Positions 33,509 to 43,100 of a DNA stretch of 64,000 bases are shown here, piece by piece. The notes under the pieces were generated by a model that was not told the origin of the DNA, did no database searches, and was given only the letters and a program-made list of their open reading frames with translations. A program made the position numbers and the translations under genes. Source of the stretch: Phenylobacterium sp. (GTDB taxonomy: Bacteria > Pseudomonadota > Alphaproteobacteria > Caulobacterales > Caulobacteraceae); NCBI RefSeq assembly GCF_030679875.1, contig NZ_JAUXSP010000019.1, positions 124,001-188,000 of the forward strand, read 5' to 3'. Within the stretch, counting starts at the first letter, position 1. Every line of letters begins with the position of its first letter.

Positions 33509-36500
33509 GGGCGGGGCTCCAGCAGGTCGGCCTCGGCGGCGTTGCGCAGGGCCTCCAGCCAGCCGTGGCCGAAGCGGACGTCGGGCTCCAGGTGGGCGCC
33601 CTCGGCCCATTCGTTCCAGGCGTTGATGAAGACGATCCGCTCATCGCCGAAGTTCTGGCGCCTGGTCTCGGCCAGCATGGCCTCGGTCCAGGCCTGGAAG
33701 GCGCCGGGGCTGGCATGGTGGAAGACATAGGCGTTGTCCTGCCTGCGCGCGGTGTTGTCCCAGGAGGGCGCCACCCCGCGGAAGCGGGTGTGGGCCGGGG
33801 TCGGCGCCTTCAGGAAGTGCCGCACCAGTTCGCGGTAGTCGCTGACCACCCCCTTGAACCCGCGGTTCTGCAGCGGACCTGGCGGGTTGATGGGCTGGGC
33901 GGCCCCCATGGGCGGAAACTCGATGGCCGCATCAAAGCCCAGGGCGGCGGGGTCGGGATAGGTCCCGGCCACGTCGAAGGTCTCCACGAAGGCCAGATAG
34001 ATTTCCCCAAGACCAAGGGTGCAGGCGGTCTCCCGCCAGGTCCTGGCCCAGGCCGCGGCGTCCGGCAGCAGGCCCGGACGATAGATGACCAGCAGGGGCC
34101 GGCCGTCCACCCGGATATAGTTCGGCAGCGCCATGAGCGGGGCCATGTCGGTGATCAGGGCCACGGCGTCTTCTGGGCTGTAGGTCTGGGCCAGCAGCAC
34201 GTCCTGCTCCTGGCCGTCCCAGGTCCGGGTCCAGTTCTCATTGGCCCAGCAGACGCAGAACGGGAAGTCTGGCCCGTCCTTGGCCATCAGATGATTGAGC
34301 GGAGTCTCCAGCACCCGTCGCCCGCCGGAGAACCAGTAGTAGTAGAAGCAGAAGCCCCCCAGGCCATAGCGGGCCGCCAGCGCCGCCTGGCGCTTCAGGG
34401 CCGCGGGATCGGACAGGTCATAGAAGCCCAGGTCGGCGGGCAGGTGCGGCTGATAGTGCCCGCGGTAGCTCGGCAGGGCCCGGGTGACATTGGTCCACTC
34501 GGTGAAGCCCGCGCCCCACCAGCGGTCATTCTCCGGAATGGCGTGGAACTGCGGCAGGTGGAAGGCGATGGTGCGCACCTGGTTCAGGGCGTCCAGCCGG
34601 TGGGCCCAGCGCTTGACGAAGCGCTGCTGGTTGCGGGTCGCCAGGCGCAGCTTGTAGCCGGCGTCGATGGAGTTGGCCGTGATGCTGAGGTGGTGGATGA
34701 TCTCCGAGCGCGGCTCGTAGACGATCTTGGCGCCCCGTTCCCGCAGGCGGAAACAGAGGTCGGCGTCCTCGCAATAGGCCGGGGCGAAGGCCAGGTCGAA
34801 GCCCTCCAGCGCCTCGAAATCGGCCCGCCGCACGGCGAGGCAGGCGCCCGAGGCGTAGTCCACCTCTCGGCGGACGTTCCACCGGGGCAGGTCCGGGTCC
34901 TGGAACAGGCCGATCATCTCGCTGGTGCCGTCGGCGTTGATCCGGGCGCCGGCCTCCTGAAGCCGTCCGTCCGGGAACAGCATCTTGGGCGCCACGGCGC
35001 CGACCTTCTGATCGGCGAGGGCCTCGACCAGGGGGCTGAGCCAGCCCGGCCGGACCTGGACATCGTTGTTCAGGAAGATCAGCACCTCGCCGCGGGCTTC
35101 GCTGGCGGCCCGGTTGCAGGTGCGGATGAACCCCAGGTTCTCGGTGTTGGTGACGATCCTCAGGCCCGAGACGGCCGGCAGAACGGCGGCCGTGTCGTCG
35201 GTGGAGGCGTCGTCGATCACCAGGGTTTCGGCCTCGTCCAGCCCCCCGGCCTCGGTCAGGGCCTGGAGGCACTCCAGGGTGAAGCGCAGATTGTTGAAGG
35301 CCGGGACGATGATCGAGACCTTGGGCTTGGCGGGCGCCGGAACGGTGATCTTCCGCGCCGCCGCCGCCAGGTCGCCGCTGACCGTGACCATCCTGGGCGG
35401 GGTGGGCGCGAACCCTTCCACCCGCTCGGCCTGGATCCTGGCCCAGTTGCGGGTCAGATCATCATAGGCCTGCAGGTCATAGGCGGCCGGATCGCGCCGA
35501 CGGCTCGTCTCGCGCAACTGGTCGAACAGGGCCGCAGACCCCTGCGCCCCGGAGCCGGCCAGGGGCGCAGGCTTGGCGCCGTCATGGCGGGCCCAATGCT
35601 CCAGGCTGCTGTAGGGGGCGGCCGCGGCCTCAGGATTGGCCAGAAGATAGGCGGCCTCGTCAAAGTCCGCCGCCGGCCACAGTCCTTGGAAGGCGCCGCG
35701 GGTGACATAGTCGCTCAAGGGGTCGGTCCCCGCGTGCTCGGCGACGCCGTCCTGTTGCAGGTAGTAGGCGGTGTCGAAATGCGGGCAGGGGTCGCGATGC
35801 TCCCGGGCCCCGAAGCGGACAAAGTGGGCGAGCGGGTTAAAGCCCGGCGTGCGCAGGTCCCGGTAGCGCTCGGCGTACCAGGCGCCGTCGAACAGCGGAT
35901 GCGGGTCGCGGCCCAGCTCCGCGCCGCCGCTGACATAGTCCAGCAGGGGCGCGATCCCGGCGGCCGCCACCTCCGGGTGACGTTCCAGGTACCAGTCATT
36001 GGCGAACAGGGGGTGGGGGTCGAGCCCCTGGCGCCAGCCTTCGCGCAGATAGTGGATCAGGGGATCTTCCCCGGAGAGCGCCACCGCCTCGCACTGTCCC
36101 ACATAGTGGCGCAGGTCGAACAGCGGGTGGGGATCAAGGCCCTGGCCCGCGCCGACCAGCAGGTAGTGCTGAAGCACGCTCAGCCCACTGGCCTCCAGCG
36201 CCGCCCCATGGCGCAGGCGGTAGTCATTGACGCTGAGCAGGGGATGGGGATCCAGGCCGGCGCCATCGCCCAGGGTCAGGTAGTGGGCCAGCGGCGCCCA
36301 CCGCGAGCCGGCCAGCTCGGGCGCCCTGGCCAGATAGGCCGACTGGTCGAACAGGGCGCGCGGCTGAGCGGCGGGGTCAGGTCCGGCGCGGACATAGTCG
36401 TCGAGATTGGCGGTCAGGGTCGGCTCGCCGCCAAGCCCCTGAAGCTCGTCGCTCCTCCAGACCCCCGACAACAGGATCAGAAGCGCCCGCCCGGGCCACT

Positions 36501-36696
36501 TGCCCCGGGCCAGGATCGCGGCGGCCCGCCGGGAAAGCCGTGGCAGGACGAGGCTGGCGGCCTGCCGCGCCCGGGCTTCGCGATAGCGTCGCCAGCGTTG
36601 GGCGGCGGCGGCGGCGGCCTGCAGGCGGACATAGCGCCGCTGGCCAAGGCGTTCGGCGGCCTGATCGGTCGGCGAGGAAGAGCTGGAATCTGACAC
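33505..36696 (-). CDS. Three-part protein: about 38-residue repeats, GT2 glycosyltransferase, WbsX-like domain
   Basis: A 1063-residue protein. Residues about 115-375 hold seven repeats of the form 'FD..WYL..HPEVA..G..PL..Y...G...GRDPHPLF'. About 455-660 is a GT2 domain ('VSIIVPAFNNLRFTLECL', 'LVIDDASTDDT', metal site 'FLNNDVQ'). About 705-1045 is a WbsX (GH99-like) domain ('FHLPQFHAIPENDRWWG', 'GFTEWTNV', 'FCFYYYWFSGGRR', 'VCWANENWTRTWDG', ending 'NAWNEWAEGAHLEPD'). WbsX-type domains are known from O-antigen clusters and are thought to act on glycans. It may both add and trim sugars. It follows the sulfotransferase by 24 bp. Confidence 0.85.
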   Translation of the reverse strand: MSDSSSSSPTDQAAERLGQRRYVRLQAAAAAAQRWRRYREARARQAASLVLPRLSRRAAAILARGKWPGRALLILLSGVWRSDELQGLGGEPTLTANLDDYVRAGPDPAAQPRALFDQSAYLARAPELAGSRWAPLAHYLTLGDGAGLDPHPLLSVNDYRLRHGAALEASGLSVLQHYLLVGAGQGLDPHPLFDLRHYVGQCEAVALSGEDPLIHYLREGWRQGLDPHPLFANDWYLERHPEVAAAGIAPLLDYVSGGAELGRDPHPLFDGAWYAERYRDLRTPGFNPLAHFVRFGAREHRDPCPHFDTAYYLQQDGVAEHAGTDPLSDYVTRGAFQGLWPAADFDEAAYLLANPEAAAAPYSSLEHWARHDGAKPAPLAGSGAQGSAALFDQLRETSRRRDPAAYDLQAYDDLTRNWARIQAERVEGFAPTPPRMVTVSGDLAAAARKITVPAPAKPKVSIIVPAFNNLRFTLECLQALTEAGGLDEAETLVIDDASTDDTAAVLPAVSGLRIVTNTENLGFIRTCNRAASEARGEVLIFLNNDVQVRPGWLSPLVEALADQKVGAVAPKMLFPDGRLQEAGARINADGTSEMIGLFQDPDLPRWNVRREVDYASGACLAVRRADFEALEGFDLAFAPAYCEDADLCFRLRERGAKIVYEPRSEIIHHLSITANSIDAGYKLRLATRNQQRFVKRWAHRLDALNQVRTIAFHLPQFHAIPENDRWWGAGFTEWTNVTRALPSYRGHYQPHLPADLGFYDLSDPAALKRQAALAARYGLGGFCFYYYWFSGGRRVLETPLNHLMAKDGPDFPFCVCWANENWTRTWDGQEQDVLLAQTYSPEDAVALITDMAPLMALPNYIRVDGRPLLVIYRPGLLPDAAAWARTWRETACTLGLGEIYLAFVETFDVAGTYPDPAALGFDAAIEFPPMGAAQPINPPGPLQNRGFKGVVSDYRELVRHFLKAPTPAHTRFRGVAPSWDNTARRQDNAYVFHHASPGAFQAWTEAMLAETRRQNFGDERIVFINAWNEWAEGAHLEPDVRFGHGWLEALRNAAEADLLEPRP

Positions 36697-36720
36697 GGCG
36701 ATCCGTCGGTAAGCGGGATT

Positions 36721-37878
36721 TCAGCTTTCGCCGAGGAAGTCGTCGAGGAGGTCGTTCACCGCCCCCTCCAGCCTGCGATGCGCCTCGGCCTGAGCCGCAT
36801 GCTCGGCCATCTGGGCCTCAAGGGCGCGGATCTTGGACTGTTCGAAGGCGGCGATCTGGCGCGCTTCCAGCAGCTCGGCGCGGGCCAGGGCGAGGTCGGA
36901 TGTCACCGGCGAGACGAACACCCCCATGGACTGGCGCATGTCTTCCAGGGTGCGGGCCGCGGCGGCCAGCTCCTCGGCGGGGCGCGGCTGGTCGCTGGCG
37001 GCGGCCTCGAACCAGGCATAAACCCGGGCCGCCAGGGGGCCGACCAGGGGGATCTGGGTCAGATCGTCCGCCGCGGCGTTGTGTCGAAGCTCTCGGGTCA
37101 GGAACCCGTCGATGGCCTTGGCGGCCTTCGGGGTAAGGGCGGGCAGGGGCGCGCCGTGGGCGGCTTCAATCCGCGCCGCCTGTCCTCGCCAGTCGCTGAG
37201 CAGTCCGTCATAGGAGACAAAGGCCCGGGGCATGTCGCGGCTGCAGTTCTCGGCGCCGAGCATGTAGGCCACCCACAGCAGGAGCGACTTCTCCACCGGG
37301 AATCCATCGCGTTTGGCGAGCGAGCCGGCCACTTCCAGAGGATGGCGCACAGGGATGACCGCCCGGGCTGTAAGACCGAGGTCCTGCAGCACCGTCCGCC
37401 ACAGGGGGCCCAGTACGCTGACCCGGGGATCCTTCATCAAGGGATGGCGGGCGCCGGCGAATTCCTCGTCGAACAGGTCCGTGGCCCGGGTGATCCAGCG
37501 TTTCTCCTCCCGGGGGTCCAGGGCGCGATAGGGGAAGATGAACGGGTCGTCCCAGGCGCCGCCGGCGGCGCGAAGGCGTTGATCGTTGAACACCGCGATC
37601 CGCCAGGGCTCGAAATAGCCCTTGGCGTTGTGCTCGTCCCCCGGCATCACGTTTTCGGGCAGGGAGGCGCCGGCCAGGGCCAGCACCTGGGTGATGGCCG
37701 AGGTGCCGGAGCGGTGCATGCCCAGCACGACATAGGCCGCCCGGCTCGATGAAGAGCTGACGGCTTGGCGGTCCTCAGGCTGGCTTGCGGCTTGGGTCAC
37801 ACAAGGTGCTGTATGGCCGTGCGGGCCGCGCGGCAAGACGCGAACGCTGCGGTTGATCCCTTCGATCAACTGATGCAC
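36721..37878 (-). CDS. Sulfotransferase family protein
   Basis: A 385-residue PAPS-dependent sulfotransferase. The 5'-phosphosulfate loop is 'VVLGMHRSGTSAIT' (about residues 50-63) and the 3'-phosphate-binding motif is 'VIPVRHPLEVAGSLAKRDG' (about 175-193). A C-terminal coiled-coil tail ('LEARQIAAFEQSKIRALEAQ') lies at about 330-380. In this cluster the acceptor is probably a sugar hydroxyl of the surface glycan. ATG 37878 has GGAGGG eight bases upstream. Only 31 bp separate it from the divergent gene at 37910, so the two promoters must overlap or lie inside the coding regions. Confidence 0.85.
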   Translation of the reverse strand: MHQLIEGINRSVRVLPRGPHGHTAPCVTQAASQPEDRQAVSSSSSRAAYVVLGMHRSGTSAITQVLALAGASLPENVMPGDEHNAKGYFEPWRIAVFNDQRLRAAGGAWDDPFIFPYRALDPREEKRWITRATDLFDEEFAGARHPLMKDPRVSVLGPLWRTVLQDLGLTARAVIPVRHPLEVAGSLAKRDGFPVEKSLLLWVAYMLGAENCSRDMPRAFVSYDGLLSDWRGQAARIEAAHGAPLPALTPKAAKAIDGFLTRELRHNAAADDLTQIPLVGPLAARVYAWFEAAASDQPRPAEELAAAARTLEDMRQSMGVFVSPVTSDLALARAELLEARQIAAFEQSKIRALEAQMAEHAAQAEAHRRLEGAVNDLLDDFLGES

Positions 37879-37909
37879 ACAACCCTCCGGCCTCTACAGG
37901 GAGCCCCGC

Positions 37910-39889
37910 ATGGCCGCTCCGGCCGCCCAAGACTTCACCTTTGCGCTCGTCAGCACCGCTCTCGACCCGGTTTTTTACCGGGGCGCCTATCCCGACGTGG
38001 TCGCCGCCGGCTCAGATCCCTACTCGCACTATGTCACGGCGGGCTGGCGCGAAGGTCGCGACCCCGCGCCCTGGTTTTCCAGCGCCGCCTATCTTGAGGA
38101 CCATCCCGACGTCGCTGCGACCGGCGGCGAGCCGTTTGCGCACTTTCTGCAGTTTGGCGCCGGCGAAGGCCGCCAGATTCGCCCCTCGGCCCTGGCGCCA
38201 GAGCGACGGGGCGGAGACGTCGCTTGGTCGGGATGGGACTACAGGCCGGCGCCGAGCGCGAACCTCGAGCCGCCCAGTCCGACGCAGGAGGCTGGAGCGG
38301 CGCAGGAGGATCACCAAGACCCCGTCTACGATCTCGTCGCCGAGGCTTTCGACCACCGATTCTATCTGGCGGAGAATCCGGACGTCGCCGAAAGCGGTCT
38401 TGATCCGGTCGCACATTTTCTCGAAGCAGGCTGGCGGGAAGGTCGCGATCCGGCGCCGTGGTTTTCGGTGTCCGACTATCTAGAGCTCAATCCCGATGTC
38501 GCGGCCTCGGCCATGCATCCCTTTGTGCATTTTCTCCAGGCCGGTCGTCAGGAAGGGCGTGTCGCGCGCCTGGAACTCGGGTTCCGCTACCGCATCCTCG
38601 CCGCCCTTGCGCCCCTGGAGGCGCGTATCGAGGCGGCGGAGATCCATGACGAATGGCCAGAGCCCGGCGATGCGCAGCACCTCGCCAGCCTGCTGGCGGA
38701 GTCTCGTTCGGGCCTCGCCGATCTGCATCTGACCTTCAGTCATGACGACTATTCAACCAATCTGGGCGGCGTGCAGCTCTGCCTTCAGCGGGAGGGTGCA
38801 GCGGCCGCCGCGACGGGCCGCGATCACCTGCACCTCTATCCCGTCAATTCCCGGCCTCTGCTGAGGCGCCCTGGCCATGCCGAGCCCCTGGGCGTGGTGT
38901 GGAACGGGACGCCGGTCGGGATCTTCGGCCTCTCCACCCTGGTCGAGGGGCTAGAGGCGCATCTGGCCGACATCTCCCCTGGGCGGCGGAGCCTGGCCAT
39001 CCACAGCCTGCTGGGCCATTCGGTGAGCGACGTTCTGGCCATCGCCCGGGCCGTCGGCCTCACTGAAGGCTGGTTCTGGGTCCATGATTTCGCCAGCGCC
39101 TGCGCCAGCTATCACCTGCTGCGCAACGATGTGGCCGACTGCGGCGCGCCCCCGCCGGGCAGCGCGGCCTGCGGGGTCTGCGTCTATGGCCCCTATCGGC
39201 AGTTTCACCTGGACGAGCATGAGCGGCTGTTCAGGGCCCTGCGGATGTCGGTCGCCGCGCCAAGCCAGGCGGCCCTGGACACCTGGCGCCGCGGCGCAAA
39301 CCTGCCGGCGGCGCAGACGGTGGTGGCGCCCCTGGCCAAGCTTGTGTCTCGGGCGACCAGACCAGCCTCGGCGACCGAGACGGATCGACCCTTCCGCCTG
39401 GCCTTCCCGGGTCTGCCGAGTCCGCTCAAGGGCTGGCCGGTGTTCCGCGACCTCGTCCTGCGGTTCGCCGACGATCCCCGCTATGACTTCCTCCACCTGG
39501 CCCGCGATCCGGCCGTAGGCCTGCCGCTGGCCTTCCACTCGGTGACGGTGACGCAGAAAAACCCCAAGGCCATGCAGGCGGCGATCGAGGCCGAGGGCGT
39601 GGACGCCGTAATGGTCTGGTCCCTGTGCCGCGAGACCTTTTCCTTCACCACCCACGAGGCCGCCGCGGCGGGGGCCGCCATCCTCACCGGGCCCGACAGC
39701 GGCAATGTGGCCGCCTTCGTGCAGGCCACCGGCCTTGGCGAAGTGATCGCCGACCAGCAGGCCCTGTTCGACCTGTTCGAGAGCGGCGACATCGTGCGGC
39801 TGTCGCGCGCCCGCCGGACCCCGGCGCCGGCTGACCTGACCTACAGCCGCCTGACCATCGACCTGCTCGACGGGGAGGACGCCCGATGA
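37910..39889 (+). CDS. Repeat-containing GT-B glycosyltransferase
   Basis: A 659-residue protein. Residues about 20-225 contain four copies of the repeat also found in two neighbours ('FYLAENPDVAESGLDPVAHF' and 'LEAGWREGRDPAPWF'), split by a Pro/Glu-rich linker. The rest is GT-B-like: 'LTFSHDDYSTNLGGVQL', a cysteine-rich loop 'DCGAPPPGSAACGVC' that could bind metal, then 'RLAFPGLPSPLKGWPVFRDL' (split) and a donor-site segment 'ETFSFTTHEAAAAGAAIL'. It probably transfers a sugar in surface glycan synthesis. It starts a rightward operon of three genes with overlapping stops and starts. Confidence 0.75.
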   Translation: MAAPAAQDFTFALVSTALDPVFYRGAYPDVVAAGSDPYSHYVTAGWREGRDPAPWFSSAAYLEDHPDVAATGGEPFAHFLQFGAGEGRQIRPSALAPERRGGDVAWSGWDYRPAPSANLEPPSPTQEAGAAQEDHQDPVYDLVAEAFDHRFYLAENPDVAESGLDPVAHFLEAGWREGRDPAPWFSVSDYLELNPDVAASAMHPFVHFLQAGRQEGRVARLELGFRYRILAALAPLEARIEAAEIHDEWPEPGDAQHLASLLAESRSGLADLHLTFSHDDYSTNLGGVQLCLQREGAAAAATGRDHLHLYPVNSRPLLRRPGHAEPLGVVWNGTPVGIFGLSTLVEGLEAHLADISPGRRSLAIHSLLGHSVSDVLAIARAVGLTEGWFWVHDFASACASYHLLRNDVADCGAPPPGSAACGVCVYGPYRQFHLDEHERLFRALRMSVAAPSQAALDTWRRGANLPAAQTVVAPLAKLVSRATRPASATETDRPFRLAFPGLPSPLKGWPVFRDLVLRFADDPRYDFLHLARDPAVGLPLAFHSVTVTQKNPKAMQAAIEAEGVDAVMVWSLCRETFSFTTHEAAAAGAAILTGPDSGNVAAFVQATGLGEVIADQQALFDLFESGDIVRLSRARRTPAPADLTYSRLTIDLLDGEDAR

Positions 39890-40932
39890 AGGTGCTCTGC
39901 TATTCCAGCTTCACCTTCTCCTATCTCAACCGCGCCCGGGTGCTCTATTCGACCCTGAGGCGCTTCCACCCGGACTGGGAGCTGGTGGCCCTGATCACCG
40001 ACGCGCCGCCGCCGGGATTTGATTTCGACCCCGCCAGCGAGCCCTTCGACCGGGTGGTCTGGGCGCAGGACCTGGGCATCGAGAACTTCCGCAACTGGCT
40101 GTTCCGCCACGACGTGGTCGAGGTCTGTACGGCGGTGAAGGGCCCCTTCCTTCACCAGGCCTGCGACCAGGCCGACATCGCCATCTATCTGGACCCGGAC
40201 ACCGCCCTGCTGGCGCCGCTGGACCCGCTGATCGAGCTGTTGGGCGAGCATCAGATCCTGCTCACGCCGCACCTGATCGATCCCAATACCGAGCGGACGG
40301 CGATCCTCGACAACGACCTGTCGGCCTCGAGGACCGGAATCTATAATCTGGGCTTCGTGGCCATCCGCACCACCGGCGAGGGCGCGCGCTTCGCCAAGTG
40401 GTGGAATGATCGTCTGCTGGAGTACTGCTACGACGACATGCCCCGGGGCCTGTTCGTCGATCAGCGGTGGTGCGACCATGTCCCGGCCCTGTTCGACGGG
40501 GTCAAGGTGGTGCGCGATCCGGGCTACAATGTCGCCAGCTGGAACCTGTCCCAGCGCAAGGTGGCCATCGGCAAGGACGGGTCGATCACGGTCAACGGCT
40601 CCCCCTTGCGCTTCTGGCACTTCACCAAGCTGGGCCCCACGGGTGATCTGATGACCAAGAAGTACGCGGGCGACAACTTCGAGGTCTATGAGATCTGGAA
40701 CTGGTACAAGCGCCAGGTGGCCCAGGCGACCGACCCCGCCATCCCTGGACGCTACTGGGCCTATGGCGCCTTCGCCGACGGGACCCCCATCGACAAGGCC
40801 CATCGGGTGCAGTGGCGCGAAAGCCCCGACCTTCAGGCCCATTTCGACGACCCTTTCGCCTCGGGACCGGGCAGCTATCAGGAATGGCTGGTCGCCCACG
40901 GCCGCGCGGCGCCGACGGGAGCCGCCGCATGA
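39886..40932 (+). CDS. GT-A (GT8-like) glycosyltransferase
   Basis: A 348-residue enzyme with 'VLCYSSFTFSYLNRARVLYS' at the N-terminus, the metal-binding DxD in 'IYLDPDTALLAPLD' (about residue 105), 'GIYNLGFVAIRTTGEGARF', 'GLFVDQRWCDHVP' and 'PLRFWHFTKLGP'. It is related to the N-terminal 300 residues of the gene at 22910-25195. It would transfer a hexose from a nucleotide sugar. ATG 39886 overlaps the previous stop, and its own stop overlaps the next start. Confidence 0.85.
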   Translation: MKVLCYSSFTFSYLNRARVLYSTLRRFHPDWELVALITDAPPPGFDFDPASEPFDRVVWAQDLGIENFRNWLFRHDVVEVCTAVKGPFLHQACDQADIAIYLDPDTALLAPLDPLIELLGEHQILLTPHLIDPNTERTAILDNDLSASRTGIYNLGFVAIRTTGEGARFAKWWNDRLLEYCYDDMPRGLFVDQRWCDHVPALFDGVKVVRDPGYNVASWNLSQRKVAIGKDGSITVNGSPLRFWHFTKLGPTGDLMTKKYAGDNFEVYEIWNWYKRQVAQATDPAIPGRYWAYGAFADGTPIDKAHRVQWRESPDLQAHFDDPFASGPGSYQEWLVAHGRAAPTGAAA

Positions 40933-42164
40933 TCGCCCCTGCGCCCCGGGACCGGGAGACCGCTCATCCCCTGCTGGCGAAGGTCCAGCGCCTGGTCGAG
41001 CGCCACGCCGAGCGCGAGCGCACCCTTGAGACCGCGCGGCTCAACGCCGAGACCGAAACGGCCTTCACGCGGGCCCGCCTGACTCTGGCCCTGATGCACG
41101 CCCTGGAGGGCCGCGCCACGGCCGAGGCGGGCCTCCGGGCCCAGCGGACGAGCCTCTACAGACGCTCAGCCCTCCAGTCGCCGCGACGGCGTAACCGGAT
41201 ATCCAAGACCCTGGACCGGCTTCTGCTGCGGCTCGGCGGCCCGGGCCGGATCACCGTGATCCTGCGGTCGGGGCTTTGGCCGAGGCCGCCTGGGGCGGGA
41301 TTGATCCAGACAATGGGCGAGATCAGAACCTGTCTGGCCGCCGGCTCCTCGGCCGCGATCCAGCCGCCGACCCTGGTGGACGAGGAATTCTATCTGGCCT
41401 GCAACCCTGATCTGACTGGGGTGAGCTCGCCGCTTCTGCACTATGTGACCAGGGGAGCGGACGAGGGCCGCGCGCCCCATCCGCTGTTTGATCCGGCCTA
41501 TTACACGGCGCGCAACGCCCTGGCCCTGAGCGGCTGCGGACTGGGGGCGCTGGAGCATTTCGTTCGGGTCGGGGCGGCCGAGGGCTGCAGCCCCCACCCC
41601 CTCTTCGACATCGACTGGTATGTCGCCCAGGATCCGGAACTGGCGCAGAGCGGCGCCAATCCCCTGGTCCACTACATGACCGAGGGCTGGCGGGCGGGCC
41701 TGAGCCCCCATCCCCTGTTCGCCCCTGACTTCTATGTGGCGCAGCTGCCGCAGGCCGAGCGCCAGGGCCCGCCCCTGGTCCATTATGTCACCCGCGGCTG
41801 GCGCGCCGGGCTGAAGCCCCATCCCCTGTTCGATCCGGCCTGGTATGTGCGCCAGGACCCGGAGATCGAGGCCCAGGGGGTCGAGCCCCTGTCCCACTTC
41901 CTGGGGGAGGGGGCCGCCCATGGTCTTGACCCCAGCGGCTGGTTCTCCTGCGCGGCCCATCGTCAGGCCCGCGGGGCAGGTCTGGCTGCGGACGCCAACC
42001 CGCTGGTCGACTACCTCACCGGGGGCGCCTGGCTCGCCGATACGGCGCGGCCGGGGTTCGCCCCTGCAGCCTATCTGGCGGCCAATCCCGACCTGGTTGC
42101 GGGCGGCCTGACGCCCCTGGAGCACTGGGCCCTGCGCAGCCAGCCGCCATCCTCACACCGGTGA
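40929..42164 (+). CDS. Protein made almost only of about 38-residue repeats
   Basis: A 411-residue protein. The first 85 residues are helical and charged ('LVERHAERERTLETARLNAE'), followed by a basic segment. From about residue 150 (nt 41375) to the end run seven repeats of the form '[FY]D..WYVAQDPE...G..PLVHY...GW.AGL.PHPLF', with no catalytic domain. The same unit precedes glycosyltransferase domains in two neighbouring proteins. The repeat probably acts as a scaffold or binds glycan or protein partners; that is inference. It is coupled (ATGA) to the upstream glycosyltransferase and overlaps the converging DUF6270 gene by 12 bp. Confidence 0.8.
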   Translation: MIAPAPRDRETAHPLLAKVQRLVERHAERERTLETARLNAETETAFTRARLTLALMHALEGRATAEAGLRAQRTSLYRRSALQSPRRRNRISKTLDRLLLRLGGPGRITVILRSGLWPRPPGAGLIQTMGEIRTCLAAGSSAAIQPPTLVDEEFYLACNPDLTGVSSPLLHYVTRGADEGRAPHPLFDPAYYTARNALALSGCGLGALEHFVRVGAAEGCSPHPLFDIDWYVAQDPELAQSGANPLVHYMTEGWRAGLSPHPLFAPDFYVAQLPQAERQGPPLVHYVTRGWRAGLKPHPLFDPAWYVRQDPEIEAQGVEPLSHFLGEGAAHGLDPSGWFSCAAHRQARGAGLAADANPLVDYLTGGAWLADTARPGFAPAAYLAANPDLVAGGLTPLEHWALRSQPPSSHR

Positions 42165-42947
42165 GGTCGTCGCGTCTCCGGCGCCCAGTTCAGCCAGGGC
42201 GTGGCTGATGTCGTCATAATAGGCCGGCACATAGTGGAAGGGGCTCAGCCCCCAGCGATGATCCGGATCGGCCAGCAGGTGCTCTGGCCTTGCGCGCACC
42301 ACATGAACTTCCGGGATCATGGCCAGGAAGTAGGCCTCATAGCGCGCCAGCATCTGGTTGTGCGCCGCCAGATCGGCCGGGCGGCCATCCCAGATGTGCG
42401 GATATCCTTGCAGGGGTTCGGACGAACCGTCTGAGGCGCCCTGGCGGCTGGCCCATTGGGCGGTGTGCAGAATGATCTTCGCCTCCCGCAGGACTGTGTG
42501 CCGGAGAAGCCCGACCAACTGGACCACCGCGTCCCGCCAGAGGCGCTCGGCGGCCGCCGACAGTCGGGGGATCGGCTGCGGATCAGCCAGCGCCGGATGC
42601 TGCAGATAGCCCCCGCTCTCCAGCTCCCAGCTATGGGTGATCAACGAGCCGGCGGGCAGCCGCAGCAGATCGAAGCGCTCATCGATGAAATCGAAAATCA
42701 GATGGGTGGGCCGGTGGGCCAGGAGTTGGGGCAGGCCGGTCTTCAGGAGATCAGCCTCCACCGCCATGTGCTGATAGCGGGTGAAATCAGGCGGCGGGCT
42801 TGGCCGTGGGGAATAGTCGGCGACCGGCAGCGACAGCAGGCTCGGAAGGCTGGTCCGCGACACATAGAGCAGGTCCCGTGGGGCGGCCTCGCGCAGGGGC
42901 CAGAGGTCACGGGTGATGCAGCTTCCAATGATGGCGATCCTGGCCAT
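42153..42947 (-). CDS. DUF6270 (SGNH-like) polysaccharide-cluster protein
   Basis: A 264-residue protein. 'IAIIGSCITRDLW' at residues 4-16 looks like the first SGNH-hydrolase block. 'LIFDFIDERFDLL', 'THSWELESGGYL' and a C-terminal 'PFHYVPAYYDDI' match DUF6270 proteins, which occur in capsule and exopolysaccharide clusters. A role in acylation or deacylation of the glycan is plausible but unproven. It stands alone, divergent from the type I secretion gene. Confidence 0.75.
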   Translation of the reverse strand: MARIAIIGSCITRDLWPLREAAPRDLLYVSRTSLPSLLSLPVADYSPRPSPPPDFTRYQHMAVEADLLKTGLPQLLAHRPTHLIFDFIDERFDLLRLPAGSLITHSWELESGGYLQHPALADPQPIPRLSAAAERLWRDAVVQLVGLLRHTVLREAKIILHTAQWASRQGASDGSSEPLQGYPHIWDGRPADLAAHNQMLARYEAYFLAMIPEVHVVRARPEHLLADPDHRWGLSPFHYVPAYYDDISHALAELGAGDATTSPV

Positions 42948-43100
42948 GAATCCTTCCCCGGGCCGGTTTCAACCCTGGCCTTAGCATGTTCGCCACATAA
43001 GGGCGGCGCCATTGACTCGCCCCGCTAGCCTCGTCATGTGTCGCGGCCTCAACCGCCCCAGGCCCTCGGGGCGAATTGGCTCCGACGGACGCCCGCACGC

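Noticed and set aside
33565..36693. 1042-residue open frame on the plus strand opposite the WbsX/GT2 gene
   Set aside because: Long antisense frames are common in high-GC coding DNA; it has no motifs, and the minus-strand gene is clear.
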